The notes under the pieces were generated by a model. The model saw nothing but the letters and a program-made list of their open reading frames with translations, made no database searches and was not told where the DNA came from. From positions 28,799,757-28,863,756 of the forward strand of contig NC_067132.1 of the NCBI RefSeq assembly GCF_021347895.1: a DNA stretch of 64,000 bases. Direction: 5' to 3'. How positions within the stretch are numbered: position 1 is the first letter of the stretch; each line of letters begins with the position of its first letter. Origin of the DNA: Acanthochromis polyacanthus. Its lineage: Eukaryota > Chordata > Actinopteri > Pomacentridae. Both the position numbers and the translations under genes were made by a program. Below are positions 47,501 through 53,450 of this stretch, one piece after another.

Positions 47501-49908
47501 ACATAGGAAGTCAGATTTGTTTTGTATTTTATTGAAATTAGCTAGAGAAAACTATTAAATTTTGACAAATATGTAAATGAGAGACTTGATTTTGATAAAT
47601 ATCACTATAATAAGCATGGATTTGCTTTCCCAGTAAAGCAAATCTAAGCACAGATGAGTGGTTCAAAGTAAAAATCGGATGATTTTCTTTCTAGTTTTAC
47701 AGTTTCTAGCTACAAAAATGTGTCATTTTGCTGATTTCTAACCAAAAAAACCTGAAATAATCTCCAGCATTCACCTGTTTTTTTTTGGAAATCCAAACTA
47801 TTTATGAGCACACCTGCTCTACAAATATTCTGTTTTTATGGACAGCACAGGAACGTGGTGAAGTCCGCTGGAGAAGCATTCCCATTCAAAGGAAGTTGCC
47901 TGCTACATGTCATTATGCAAACACTGTTTAATATAAACATCTGATCCTCGCTGCACATTATGGAGATGAAGTGTGCGTGAATGTGCATCTGTGAGCGTTG
48001 CCACCTCGTGCTGCTACAGCGAGCGTACAGGAGCAACGACTGTCATCTATCAAGGTGATGGAGGTTTGGATGGATAATAAATGCAAACACATGCAGCCCA
48101 GCACACTCCAGCGTGTCGTAATATTTCCTATTCATCTCAGGCAATAACACCGGCTTACATATCTGCTGGCATCCCTCACACGCTAACAACGGGGGCCAGA
48201 CTCTCTCCACCGTGACTCAGTGGTGGAGCGAAATGAAGTAAACACACAAATATCACCAATATGATATATCTGATCTACCTGCATTAGGAAGCTGTGGTTT
48301 ATCATTTTGTTCTATTTAATAGTATTTATTATTATCATTTCTTTTTGTTGTGAAGTGTGTTAGCTCGCTCAGTGCTAATTAGTAGCAAGTGGAATTTTGC
48401 TTTAGATTGCTGTGAGCAAAAAATTGCCACAAACGCCCAATGGATCAAATTTGATAAACGAAATATAAACAAAATGATATGGCTATTTTTTTAAGGGGGA
48501 TTTCGAACCTGCTGCCATCGGGGCAGAGACTCAGACCCTTAAAATGCAGGACAAACAGGCTGAGAAACAGCTTTTTCCCATTTTACATCAGACTCCTGAA
48601 CTCAAAACACCTTCTAATGGTTCAAATGCTGCTTATGTGCAATCTCCTAACCAAATTTATTCTACTTTATTGATTTTTATTTCACTTTATTTACCTCCCA
48701 CATTGTATATATTTTGCATCTTTTGCATGTTGTCATTTTTAATATAGTCTTGTTTTATGTGTACATTAGATTTTATTATTTAATGTTGATATTTTATTAC
48801 TCATTGTTTGTTATCAATGCATCGTTCAGTGGATGCTATTTATCTTTTGGTCATGCGTCCATGTATGATGACAATAAAGCTATTCCATTCTATTTTGTTA
48901 AAAATAAAAAAATAAAAAATTTTCTGCCTATGTTTGATGGGTCAGGTTGTGGTCGCTGGCAGAGCCCGTGCAGTCGTGGCGGCACTTTATTTTTGCACAG
49001 AAATGATCAATTCCCACCCCGTGCTTCCTGTTCTCATCTCCCTCCCCGCGGGAATGTGCACCGCCGACGGGGGTTTGTTTGTGTTTCTCGCCTCCCTCGC
49101 TACAGTTCCGCTCGGCTGTTCCAGCCTCCGCCACCATCGCTGACAGGCAGCGGCGTGCGACGGGCCTTCACACCCCACCATGATTACTTTCTCCTCCCTC
49201 CTTCCACTACAAGCCCACCACCACCACCACCACCCCATCTCTCGGCAGAGGAATGGCTGTCACTTTGCTAATTCAAAAAACAAGCAAACAAACGAGAAGC
49301 TCACCGGTGCAACGTTGTAGGCCAGCAGGACATGCTTCATGTCAGGAGACACCTCGTACTTGCTGGCTTTGTACATTTCCTAAGAATCAAAAAGACAAAA
49401 AGATGAGACCTCTAACCACGCGTGCTATTTTTTCATTAAAGCGGTCCTTAAACGCCTGCGTTTGACAGATTGCTCGGCTTCCAAAGCAAATGAAAGCTGC
49501 ATTAATCAGAGCGCTTTTGATGGCAGGCATAATGTTGTGTGTCGTCACCCGAGCTGCTGCCGCCGCTACATCTCCGTCTTCTCAAGCTTCACAAAAGTGT
49601 TAAATATGCAGTTCACATTTCACAGTAATAACGGATCATTTGATTAAGCTTTGTAATAAAAATTTTTAAAAAGGAGCTTTGGGTGCTTTGATTTGCTGAC
49701 ACTATAAGAAAAGTTTTAATTTAATTCATGGGCAGCCATGGTCAGTCCTTTAGTCCCTTGATTATAAGAAAGGGACTAAAGAAAGCAGAAAGGAGAGATG
49801 ACAAAAGACTTACAAATTTCTTGTTATGCACCAGGACGGTTTGCTCGTTCGTGTCCACGTTGAACTTGACGACGTCGCCGTCCCGGTTCCGGTACAGTAG
49901 CTCATTAC
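1618..49908 (-). CDS. dpp6: dpp6, partial gene: 14 internal exons of dipeptidyl-peptidase-like protein 6
   Basis: DPP6 is a type II membrane glycoprotein of the DPP4 family that has lost peptidase activity. It acts as an auxiliary subunit of Kv4 potassium channels in neurons. Fourteen minus-strand exons were found by translation and GT/AG boundaries; every phase joins its neighbour, giving 1,281 nt with one open frame of about 427 residues. Diagnostic stretches include [40 protein letters not shown] and ITSGDWDVT, which match DPP6 better than the close paralog DPP10. The first exons (for example the block around [14 protein letters not shown]) look somewhat DPP10-like. The window covers the beta-propeller; the N-terminal tail, membrane segment and hydrolase-like domain lie outside. 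Sequons in exons 6, 8, 11 and 13 fit an extracellular glycoprotein. I cannot tell whether this is the teleost a or b copy. Confidence 0.93.
1820..2357. repeat. Second copy of the ~20-bp minisatellite, expanded
   Basis: Same unit as at 780-1,030, now about 540 bp long, with many T-runs. It ends inside the truncated duplicate of exon 14. On the minus strand one frame stays open through much of it, giving Lys/Cys/Asn-rich peptide, which I take to be a by-product of the repeat. Confidence 0.85.
2358..2389 (-). pseudogene. Truncated duplicate of dpp6 exon 14
   Basis: On the minus strand the 34 bases ending with the acceptor match the start of exon 14 with four substitutions. The acceptor ..ctcctcag and the upstream stretch gattgaaaag are also shared. 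The copy reads [12 protein letters not shown] and then runs straight into the minisatellite, so the rest of the exon and the donor are missing. Confidence 0.75.
4639..4757 (-). CDS. dpp6: dpp6 exon 13 of window (119 nt)
   Basis: Acceptor ..tttacag, donor gtagtc. It encodes [20 protein letters not shown] and [20 protein letters not shown], with the family's cysteine-rich signature (CLSC..C..C) near the end of the propeller. NMS is a possible sequon. It ends one base into a Gly codon. Confidence 0.96.
4860..4907 (-). CDS. dpp6: dpp6 exon 12 of window (48 nt)
   Basis: Acceptor ..atcgcag, donor gtaat. The first base completes Ile, then [15 protein letters not shown] and two bases of a Ser codon. 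It matches IYFLSTEDLPRRRQLYS of DPP6. Only about 100 bp separates it from exon 13. Confidence 0.95.
5525..5862. repeat. Minisatellite, 40-bp unit, about 8.5 copies
   Basis: Copies of ctgtctctgtccatggtgct followed by gaaacattcaaattatgggt. The ggtgct landmark falls at 5,568, 5,606, 5,646, 5,686, 5,726, 5,766, 5,806 and 5,846, so the period is 40 bp (38 once). There are no unique spacers, so this is not a CRISPR. Confidence 0.95.
6061..6083. repeat. Poly-T run
   Basis: A 23-base T-run close to the exon 11 donor, an A-run in the dpp6 transcript. Confidence 0.95.
6112..6203 (-). CDS. dpp6: dpp6 exon 11 of window (92 nt)
   Basis: Acceptor ..ccatag, donor gtaagt. It encodes [20 protein letters not shown] and [10 protein letters not shown] plus two bases of the next Ile codon. 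ITSGDWDVT is conserved in DPP6. NTS is a possible sequon. A 23-base A-run (T-run on the plus strand, 6,061-6,083) lies about 30 bases past the donor. Confidence 0.95.
6776..6925. repeat. Left-flank module F, copy 1
   Basis: About 150 bp sharing long exact stretches with 10,024-10,190, such as acttaaagtgaagtcagctg, ttgggtccactatgagttct and gaggaccttttaattccccc. In both places the satellite starts immediately to the right. It is probably part of the same mobile or duplicated unit. Confidence 0.85.
6926..7440. repeat. Satellite block 1: about 3.3 monomers, no SINE
   Basis: Units of about 150 bp containing cattatttcaccatacggc, acgacatgttgaaaaaatgt, gacatactatactatggcg and the caaagaaaa landmark. 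This is the same monomer as in the large array at 10.2-23.8 kb, but with no SINE insert. It lies in the intron between exons 10 and 11. Confidence 0.92.
8037..8144 (-). CDS. dpp6: dpp6 exon 10 of window (108 nt)
   Basis: Thirty-six whole codons between acceptor ..ttcttcag and donor gtgag. The product has [20 protein letters not shown] and [16 protein letters not shown]. The IPQGGRGKF motif separates DPP6 from DPP10, which has VKQGGRGEF there. Confidence 0.97.
8361..8399 (-). CDS. dpp6: dpp6 exon 9 of window (39-nt microexon)
   Basis: Thirteen whole codons, [13 protein letters not shown], with acceptor ..tttgcag and donor gtgag. Human DPP6 has KHEDESEAWLHRQ at the same place. It is too short to appear as an ORF and was found from the flanking exons. 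Confidence 0.95.
8496..8619 (-). CDS. dpp6: dpp6 exon 8 of window (124 nt)
   Basis: Acceptor ..tttttcag, donor gtacg, a less common donor. One base completes Gly, then 41 codons: [20 protein letters not shown] and [20 protein letters not shown] plus K. This is a very close match to DPP6, and NIS is a likely sequon. It ends in phase 0. Confidence 0.97.
8661..8682. repeat. (ATC)n microsatellite
   Basis: About seven ATC units, 40 bp upstream (in transcription order) of exon 8. Confidence 0.95.
9027..9112. repeat. (TA)n microsatellite
   Basis: About 80 bp of alternating TA with one or two TG interruptions. It creates a Tyr-Ile run in an open frame that is not a gene. Confidence 0.97.
10024..10190. 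repeat. Left-flank module F, copy 2
   Basis: Partner of 6,776-6,925, about 3.25 kb away, with roughly 90% identity by eye. It directly precedes the main satellite array. Confidence 0.85.
10705..10904 (-). mobile_element. tRNA-derived SINE, left-edge copy with target-site duplication
   Basis: On the minus strand: an A-box-like TAGCTCAGTGGGTTAAG, a degenerate B box, a body shared with fish SINEs (ttgctgcatgtcttccccc), then a 3' tail ending in an A-rich run. It is flanked by tttcacagcatactt (10,690-10,704) and tttcacagcctactt (10,905-10,919), 14 of 15 identical. The target is inside a satellite monomer. Confidence 0.88.
11848..11990 (-). mobile_element. Embedded SINE, type B representative with intact A and B boxes
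   Basis: The A box complement lies at 11,963-11,979. The B box complement, at 11,908-11,918, reads GGTTCGACTCC on the minus strand, a perfect fit to GGTTCGANNCC. Type B copies recur near 13,553, 15,104, 16,884, 18,584, 19,164 and 20,656, some with small changes. They lack the 3' tail and left duplication seen at the array edges. Confidence 0.85.
14018..17497. repeat. Higher-order superunit, copy 1 (about 3,480 bp)
   Basis: SINE order A-C-B-A-D-B with intervening monomers. The sequence from about 14,018 lines up with that from 17,498 at a constant offset of 3,480 for more than 1 kb, with only scattered single differences. Confidence 0.88.
17498..21267. repeat. Higher-order superunit, copy 2 (about 3,770 bp)
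   Basis: Same order as copy 1, but with an extra 579-bp B-type segment (18,584 repeated at 19,164) and without one 289-bp monomer pair that is doubled in copy 1 (16,097/16,386). The net length difference of about 290 bp fits these two changes. Confidence 0.85.
22522..22694 (-). mobile_element. Right-edge SINE copy with target-site duplication
   Basis: Same SINE family, more diverged, with its full 3' tail. It is flanked by tttcacagcctactt (22,507-22,521) and tttcacagcctgctt (22,695-22,709). Confidence 0.85.
22785..22813. repeat. Poly-T run inside the satellite
   Basis: Uninterrupted T-run of about 29 bases that replaces part of a monomer. Confidence 0.95.
23273..23466 (-). mobile_element. 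Outermost right SINE copy with target-site duplication
   Basis: Flanked by tttcacagcctactt (23,258-23,272) and tttcacagctcagtt (23,467-23,481), 12 of 15 identical. It is the most diverged copy, consistent with lying outside the zone of homogenisation. Confidence 0.8.
23516..23541. repeat. Poly-T run
   Basis: T-run of about 26 bases near the right end of the satellite. Confidence 0.95.
23765..23885 (-). mobile_element. Second tRNA-like SINE fragment at the right border of the satellite
   Basis: On the minus strand: TGGTAGCGCAGTGGATTCAA (A-box type) and AGTTCGATTCCC (B-box type), spaced as in tRNA-derived SINEs. The body differs from the SINE inside the array. No acceptor stem was found, so this is not a functional tRNA. 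Confidence 0.6.
23942..24125. repeat. Degenerate ~28-bp minisatellite, about 7 copies
   Basis: Units like aagtgtcttaatggagtatg plus ttagtag. Two further units lie at 24,285-24,345, separated by tRNA-like sequence. Confidence 0.8.
24328..24412 (+). mobile_element. V-SINE central-domain fragment
   Basis: Contains gtttgcatgttccccctgtg, gcgtgggttttctccgg and cctcccacag, the conserved core of vertebrate V-SINEs. Head and tail are missing. Confidence 0.75.
25570..25715. repeat. Isolated relic satellite monomer
   Basis: One diverged unit with cattatttcaccatatggta, atgacatgttgaaaa, gacatagtatactatggca and aaaattcatgatgatt, in the same order as in the array, about 1.8 kb beyond the array's right end. 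Confidence 0.85.
26040..26300. repeat. Common teleost interspersed repeat (unclassified)
   Basis: Starts ttcaattcaatttatttata and contains ggcgacagtggcaagaaaaa and gggaagaaaccttgagaaga, words I know from a dispersed repeat found across ray-finned fishes. Class not determined. A related start is seen near 24,725. Confidence 0.65.
26468..26565 (-). CDS. dpp6: dpp6 exon 7 of window (98 nt)
   Basis: Acceptor ..gttcag, donor gtgagt. It encodes [20 protein letters not shown] followed by [12 protein letters not shown] and two bases of a split Gly codon. It matches the [20 protein letters not shown] block of DPP6. The next intron (17.8 kb) contains the large satellite array. Confidence 0.96.
26616..26735 (-). 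mobile_element. V-SINE 3' end fragment with (CATC)n tail
   Basis: On the minus strand it reads like the V-SINE 3' part (gtcagctgggaaagacttca) and ends in GGAT repeats, seen as catc repeats at 26,616-26,660 on the plus strand. It lies in the short intron between exons 6 and 7. Confidence 0.75.
26809..26963 (-). CDS. dpp6: dpp6 exon 6 of window (155 nt)
   Basis: Acceptor ..cttccag, donor gtatgt. It completes the split Glu codon, then gives 51 codons with [20 protein letters not shown], then [18 protein letters not shown] and ends [13 protein letters not shown] is the best-conserved propeller motif in this family. N-D-T is a possible glycosylation sequon. Phase 0 at the 3' end. Confidence 0.97.
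28050..28081. repeat. (CA)n microsatellite
   Basis: About 15 CA units with slight interruption. Confidence 0.95.
30385..30480. repeat. Fragment of dispersed fish repeat with acttaagtac-type words
   Basis: Contains actcaagttaagtacttaga and atgcagtacttga. Similar words occur at about 9,840-9,990. The class is unknown. Confidence 0.45.
32459..32829 (-). mobile_element. Tc1/mariner-type MITE, full length
   Basis: About 370 bp. Its ends (cagtaccagtaaaaaagttt and atttgaacggcactactgta) are degenerate inverted copies of each other. Internal words acaggagtgatggttgctgg and catgttttccatgagaactc show the same element as at 41.4 and 55.7 kb, here reversed. No open reading frame. Confidence 0.85.
32880..33045 (+). 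repeat. Retroelement-like 3' tail with (TTCTA)n
   Basis: The sequence ctgctgtaacaactgaattt followed by cccctcatggattaataag is typical of non-LTR retroelement 3' ends in fish. It runs into about 13 TTCTA repeats (32,978-33,044). Confidence 0.7.
33470..33790. repeat. Dispersed repeat, copy 1
   Basis: Shares gctgcagctcgagcacacca, caaacactgtaaaactg, tattggagtaattc and ggttcct with 44,240-44,580 in the same order. The family is not named here. It includes an A-run near 33,700. Confidence 0.65.
36053..36173 (-). CDS. dpp6: dpp6 exon 5 of window (121 nt)
   Basis: Acceptor ..cttgtag, donor gtaat. It begins [20 protein letters not shown] and continues [20 protein letters not shown], ending one base into the next Glu codon. 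The strand motif IFENNIYY and [10 protein letters not shown] are strongly conserved in the DPP4 family. The mammalian YYC cysteine is replaced here by YYR. Confidence 0.96.
37500..37925. repeat. T-rich degenerate tandem sequence
   Basis: Recurrent words such as gtgtcttt, ttttgtgt and cattttatgtc without a fixed period. It resembles, on the opposite strand, the A-rich array inside the hAT-type MITE at 46 kb. Confidence 0.55.
37926..37975 (+). mobile_element. V-SINE central-domain fragment
   Basis: ctgggatctttccgcatgaa followed by gtttgcatgttctccctgtg, part of the conserved V-SINE core. Confidence 0.75.
38080..38560. repeat. Dispersed teleost repeat (unclassified)
   Basis: Words such as aaaatcaattctgaatttaa, ggcagccagagtagggatgc and ataatccagccttggagaga are familiar from a dispersed fish repeat. 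No coding capacity is seen. Confidence 0.5.
40190..40860. repeat. Probable dispersed fish repeat
   Basis: Contains words often met in fish repeats: atgaaatttggtaggcatat, ccaacaggaagtcagccatt and ggtgccacctggtggacac. Ends not defined. Confidence 0.5.
41405..41763 (+). mobile_element. Tc1/mariner-type MITE, left end truncated
   Basis: Same element as at 55,688 in the same direction. The right terminal sequence aaacttttgaatggtagtgt is present; the matching left terminus is not visible. Confidence 0.8.
42408..42489 (-). CDS. dpp6: dpp6 exon 4 of window (82 nt)
   Basis: Acceptor ..ccccag, donor gtaag. One base completes the split proline codon, then 27 codons including [20 protein letters not shown] and QL, a hallmark blade of DPP6/DPP10. 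Ends in phase 0. Confidence 0.95.
43503..43555 (-). CDS. dpp6: dpp6 exon 3 of window (53 nt)
   Basis: Small exon with acceptor ..cttccag and donor gtaag. It encodes [18 protein letters not shown], the last codon being split with exon 4. It aligns with IYQHSYTGYYVL of DPP6. A 5.7-kb intron carrying a hAT-type MITE and LINE 3' debris separates it from exon 2. Confidence 0.92.
44240..44580. repeat. Dispersed repeat, copy 2
   Basis: Homologous to 33,470-33,790 (gctgcagcttgagcacatca, caaacactgtaaaactc, atattggagtaattc, ggttcctcag, gctaacaaggtaaaaa). Confidence 0.65.
45694..46801 (+). mobile_element. hAT-type MITE with internal A-rich array
   Basis: Terminal inverted repeats caggggtgttaaattca and the complement of atgtttaacacccttg. 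Subterminal words ttcagcccaatttgatctca and ttggcccacgggccacatg match a known fish hAT-type element. Flanking octamers cttcagag and atcaagag agree at 5 of 8 positions, including the T2 and A7 expected of hAT target duplications. Non-coding. Confidence 0.85.
46016..46620. repeat. A-rich degenerate minisatellite inside the MITE
   Basis: Built from words such as gacaaaaatgacaaa, gagaaacaaaatgacaa and aaaacaagacaaa with no strict period. It makes up more than half of the element. Confidence 0.85.
48488..48900 (+). mobile_element. LINE 3' end: C-terminal ORF remnant plus 3' UTR
   Basis: Encodes [20 protein letters not shown] followed by [12 protein letters not shown], the usual C-terminus of fish L2/Rex-like non-LTR retrotransposons. 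A stop, an AT-rich 3' UTR and a tail gacaataaagctattccatt follow. The 5' part is missing. Confidence 0.8.
49214..49235. repeat. (CAC)n run
   Basis: About seven CAC units, 70 bp past the exon 2 donor. Confidence 0.9.
49305..49379 (-). CDS. dpp6: dpp6 exon 2 of window (75 nt)
   Basis: Twenty-five whole codons (phase 0 at both ends) between an acceptor ..cttag and donor gtgagc. The product contains [20 protein letters not shown] followed by AP, equivalent to the RYEISPDREYALFSYNVEP blade of DPP6. It lies 434 bp downstream of exon 1 in transcription order. Confidence 0.93.
49814..49908 (-). CDS. dpp6: dpp6 exon 1 of window (95 nt)
   Basis: The intron ends ..ttacag before the exon, and the donor after it is gtaag. 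It starts with the last two bases of a split codon and ends in phase 0. It encodes [20 protein letters not shown], then [11 protein letters not shown], an early blade of the beta-propeller (human DPP6 region FIYREQKGTVRLWNVETN). The exon coding the preceding residues was not found in the next 14 kb. Confidence 0.9.
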
Positions 49909-50221
49909 CTGTAAGGCGATGGAGAGGGCAGAAGGGGAAAAAAATGGGGGAAACGTTACTAAAACCATTTTTAAAACAGAATACAAGAGAGCGATAAGCT
50001 AATTACATATAAAACCTGGGCTCCAGACTAACTTTTACCAATGGTTGCACTGGCCTTGTTCATTTTTGACGCATTAATCTTCCGCTTCCATTCATTTGAA
50101 GCCGAATAATGAGTCATTTGATCTGAAATCATCAAATTTGGAGATAAATTTCTGCAAGATCATCTCTAATTCTGAATAATTTGTCCTAAATTATGGATGG
50201 CTTAACATTTGCAATGCTTTC

Positions 50222-50785
50222 CAGTATCCATCCACCCACTTTCAGCATGTTTTTTTTGGGCACTTACATGCTTGTTTGAACCACAATGTCTCAAGAACTA
50301 TTAAAAGCCTGAACGATGATGTCATTGATTCAGAATGTACAATAATAGTCTTTGATTGGGCGAATTGAAATACGAAAAGAAGTGAAGTTGTCATGAAAAG
50401 ATGTTTTTGTTTTTTTGTGGTAGGACATATACCTTAATATCTCAAAGTTCATATGAACAAGTATTCTGTATGTGTTCTTTTGTATTATTGTGACGTCCAA
50501 CTGCATGTGGGTCAGAAGATACCACTACTAGATTTCTGTATTTAAATTTTTTTTGTTAATGTGTGCTCAATGATGTTACTTCTCATTGCAGCTTTACTTT
50601 TTCGGATTCCAACTCACCCATAATCAGAGATGATTTGATCTATTTGTCCAGTATTCTAGATTCTGAATGTTGTGATGAGAAATAACAGAAAATTTCAGTC
50701 ATTTATGTTTAATAGTTCCTGAGATATTCTGGTTCAAACGTAGCCTGAGAAAATGTACTGAAAGTGGGTCGACATCCAGTTTTTA
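50222..50785. mobile_element. Foldback MITE-like element with long terminal inverted repeats
   Basis: The left arm (atccatccacccactttcag, then tgtttgaaccacaatgtctc and aagaactattaaa) is the imperfect inverse of the right arm (tttaatagttcctgagatat, then tctggttcaaacg and ctgaaagtgggtcgacatcc). The arms are about 80 bp with roughly 75-80% identity. The interior is non-coding and the family is not recognised. Confidence 0.7.
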
Positions 50786-51289
50786 AAATCAAATATCTCT
50801 GAAAGTATTTGATATATGAAGCTACAATTTCACAGACACCATTTTAAATATCCGTAGATTATGATAAAACAGTTTCAAGCAAATCAGAGAGGATGAAGCA
50901 CAGGGCACCAGATGATTTGAAATGGAAGAACCTTAGTATATACGAAGCTTCTGCTCTATGGTGAGTGGTAATTCCTCAACACATACTGTAAACACCTGTA
51001 AATAGGTATAAAGATGCAGAATAATGTCTTGTACATCCATGTTTTTCATAAAGATGATCCAGAACTTATATTATCATCTCCACACTCCTCGGTTTGCTGC
51101 AGCTTGATACTGGAACGTCTCACTTCTCACGGCACAGGACGACTTTCTTGCAGACACTGTGCTTTTTTTTCTTTTTAATATCACAATTCTGAGCATAGAT
51201 GCTACGACAGCAAAAGCGCTGTTCCCAGATGTCTTTGGGGAGGACCATTTGCAATAAAAGCAATGCATAATGCTGCACGTTGTATCATA

Positions 51290-51600
51290 TTCCAGTGTTT
51301 CCCACAGGTTAAGAAGTTATTTGTGGCGGTGGGTGGTGCAGCGTGACCAGTGTGCATGCACAGACTCACGCAGTTTTGCATCTGGGGAGTGCAGCCCAGG
51401 TTGTTTTCTGAAGCTCTGAAGGCCTCAAAAGCAGATTATTGGTGGATGCTAAAATTAACCAATGTTCACTCAACAGCTCGCATTCATTCATAGATGCTAG
51501 CATGCGGCTGTGCCCAGAGAAGCCTCTAGTCCCCATTTAGTTATTGTAGCATACGCGAGTCAAAACAGCAACCGAAATTTAGTTTTAAAGGGGGGGGATT
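51290..51600. repeat. Dispersed fish repeat fragment
   Basis: Begins near ccagtgtttcccacaggtta, with gtggcggtgggtggtg and gtgaccagtgtg. I have met similar words in dispersed fish elements. The right end is uncertain. Confidence 0.5.
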
Positions 51601-52478
51601 AGTGGTTTCAACTGCCAGGACACATTCAGACAGACCTGCTAAATCTCAGGAGTACTTGACAGATATTTGGTGACATCTTGGAGCACCCAAAAGAGTTATC
51701 TAAAGCCTTGAGTTGTCAACAGTGGAATAGCTAAAAGCATTTGTTTTATGTAAGAAGCTCTAAAAATTGAAAATCCGTTGGTTAAACAAGAAACTTGACC
51801 CTGAAAAAGTCGCATAATAGATTCTGGCATAATAGAAAAAGTGACTATTCAGCGCTGATGAGGTTGCTACCTGCCATTATCTTTGACTAAATAATTAAAT
51901 TTCAGGAGATGCTATTTTTTTAATATCAAGTGGAGATTAAATTTGAATGATCTGAGATCTATCAGCAGCCAAAAGTGCTCTCTTTTTTTAAGTGCAACAA
52001 TTATCAACGGGCCACTTAATGGCACGGATATGTGTGTTGGAATCCAAAATAAAAAGCAGGGTTAGCAGAGCTCGGCTGCTCATTTGTTTGTGTAATGATC
52101 ATAATTCTGGCTTCACGGTTAAAGTTTATCAGCTGCAAAATGCAAGGCGTTTTATGTGTTATTTAATATCTCTGTGTTTTTATAGAGCTACATATTCTGA
52201 AAAATGTCATGGTGCAGACAAATCTAAGCCAATTAAGGCGTTTACTGGAAAGAAAAAAAACTTTTAAATATGTAAGTTTGATGCACGGACATTAGTTTCT
52301 GGACGCTTAATCTGGTTTATAGGAGATTTTAAGCATCTCTCTGTGACAGTCATAACTCAGGGTAAACAATTTATCTTCAAATTTGACAAAAACAGACGCC
52401 TAATATATTACTTGTTCTACTTTTGTTGGTGTTTAACTCTCAAAATCTCAACCTTGCATCAAACTTTGATTGCTGCTT

Positions 52479-52827
52479 GGGCTGCACAGTGGCGTAGTGG
52501 TTAGTATTTTCACCTTGCAGCTAGAAGATTGGTTTGCATCCCGACATTTCCTGGGATCTTTTTGCATAGAGTTTGCATGTTCTCCCCGTGCATGTGTGGG
52601 TTTTCTCTGGGTGCTCCAGTTTCCTTCCACAATCCAAAAATATGCTGAGGTTAATTGGTGATTCTAAATTGTCCATAGGTGTGAATGTGAGTGTGATTGT
52701 TTGTCTACTCCTGTGATAGACTGCCGACCTATCCAGGGTGTCCCCTGCCTTCACCCCAAATCAGCTGGGATAGACTCCAGCCCCGCCGCAACCCAAATGA
52801 GGATTAAGCAGTGGAAAGATAATGGAT
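52479..52827 (+). mobile_element. V-SINE, full length, with perfect target-site duplication
   Basis: tRNA-like head (A-box word TGGCGTAGTGG at about 52,490; B-box-like GGTTTGCATCC), then the V-SINE core (gtttgcatgttctccccgtg) and a tail ending gataatggat. Flanked by gattgctgctt on both sides (52,468-52,478 and 52,828-52,838). Confidence 0.92.
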
Positions 52828-53189
52828 GATTGCTGCTTTTCCATTGTGAAGAGTTGAGACATCGTTGCAGCTCAGTTGTATCATTTCCGACAGCTGAAAT
52901 CGTGAAAATATTTGTAGCAGAAATCACGACACTATAGAATGTTTCCATGTAAACAAACAAACAAAATGACCTCGCGCTGAACACAAGTGTGTTATGCATG
53001 TATACATTATGTACTGATACCAAATCGCATGACCTAAATATGTAGCGGGCGGCAGGAATTGATGAGACTCGAAACACCCCCACAACAGTTCCTTGTATGA
53101 TCTCCGACGGATAAGTCCCGATCAGACTGCAGCGGTCAATTTGTAGAAGGATCACAATCATGTGATTGTCAGAAGGCAGCTGACGTAGT

Positions 53190-53450
53190 GTGCACTTGTT
53201 GTCATAGTTACAGTGACGCCATGCCACTATGTCAAAATGACACAGAAATCCTTTACAAATCTGTGGATCCAGATTACAAGCCGCACCACTGCCAAAATCT
53301 AATCAGCTGGTCCTTGTGTCATTTCTGACCTTCCCCGAAAATTTCATCCAAATCTGTTTTTGAGTAATTTTGCTAACAGACAGACAGACAAAAGTACGCC
53401 GATTGTCACATAATTCCGACTTTCCTTGGTGGAGTAATAAAAGCAGTTCA
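53190..53450 (+). repeat. Dispersed fish repeat 3' part
   Basis: tgtggatccagattacaag, aaaatctaatcagctggtcc, aaaatttcatccaaatctg, gctaacagacagacagacaa and ccttggtggagtaataa follow the order of a dispersed teleost retro-repeat 3' region. Confidence 0.6.

Larger units (their letters stand above)
43556..49304. other. 5.7-kb intron between dpp6 exons 2 and 3
   Basis: Holds dispersed repeat copy 2 (44,240), a hAT-type MITE (45,694), a LINE 3' fragment (48,488) and a CAC run (49,214). About 46,900-48,450 is AT-rich and unrecognised. Confidence 0.6.

Noticed and set aside
48714..49271. A 185-codon open frame with a Pro/His-rich end
   Set aside because: It joins the LINE 3' UTR to sequence with a CAC run by chance.
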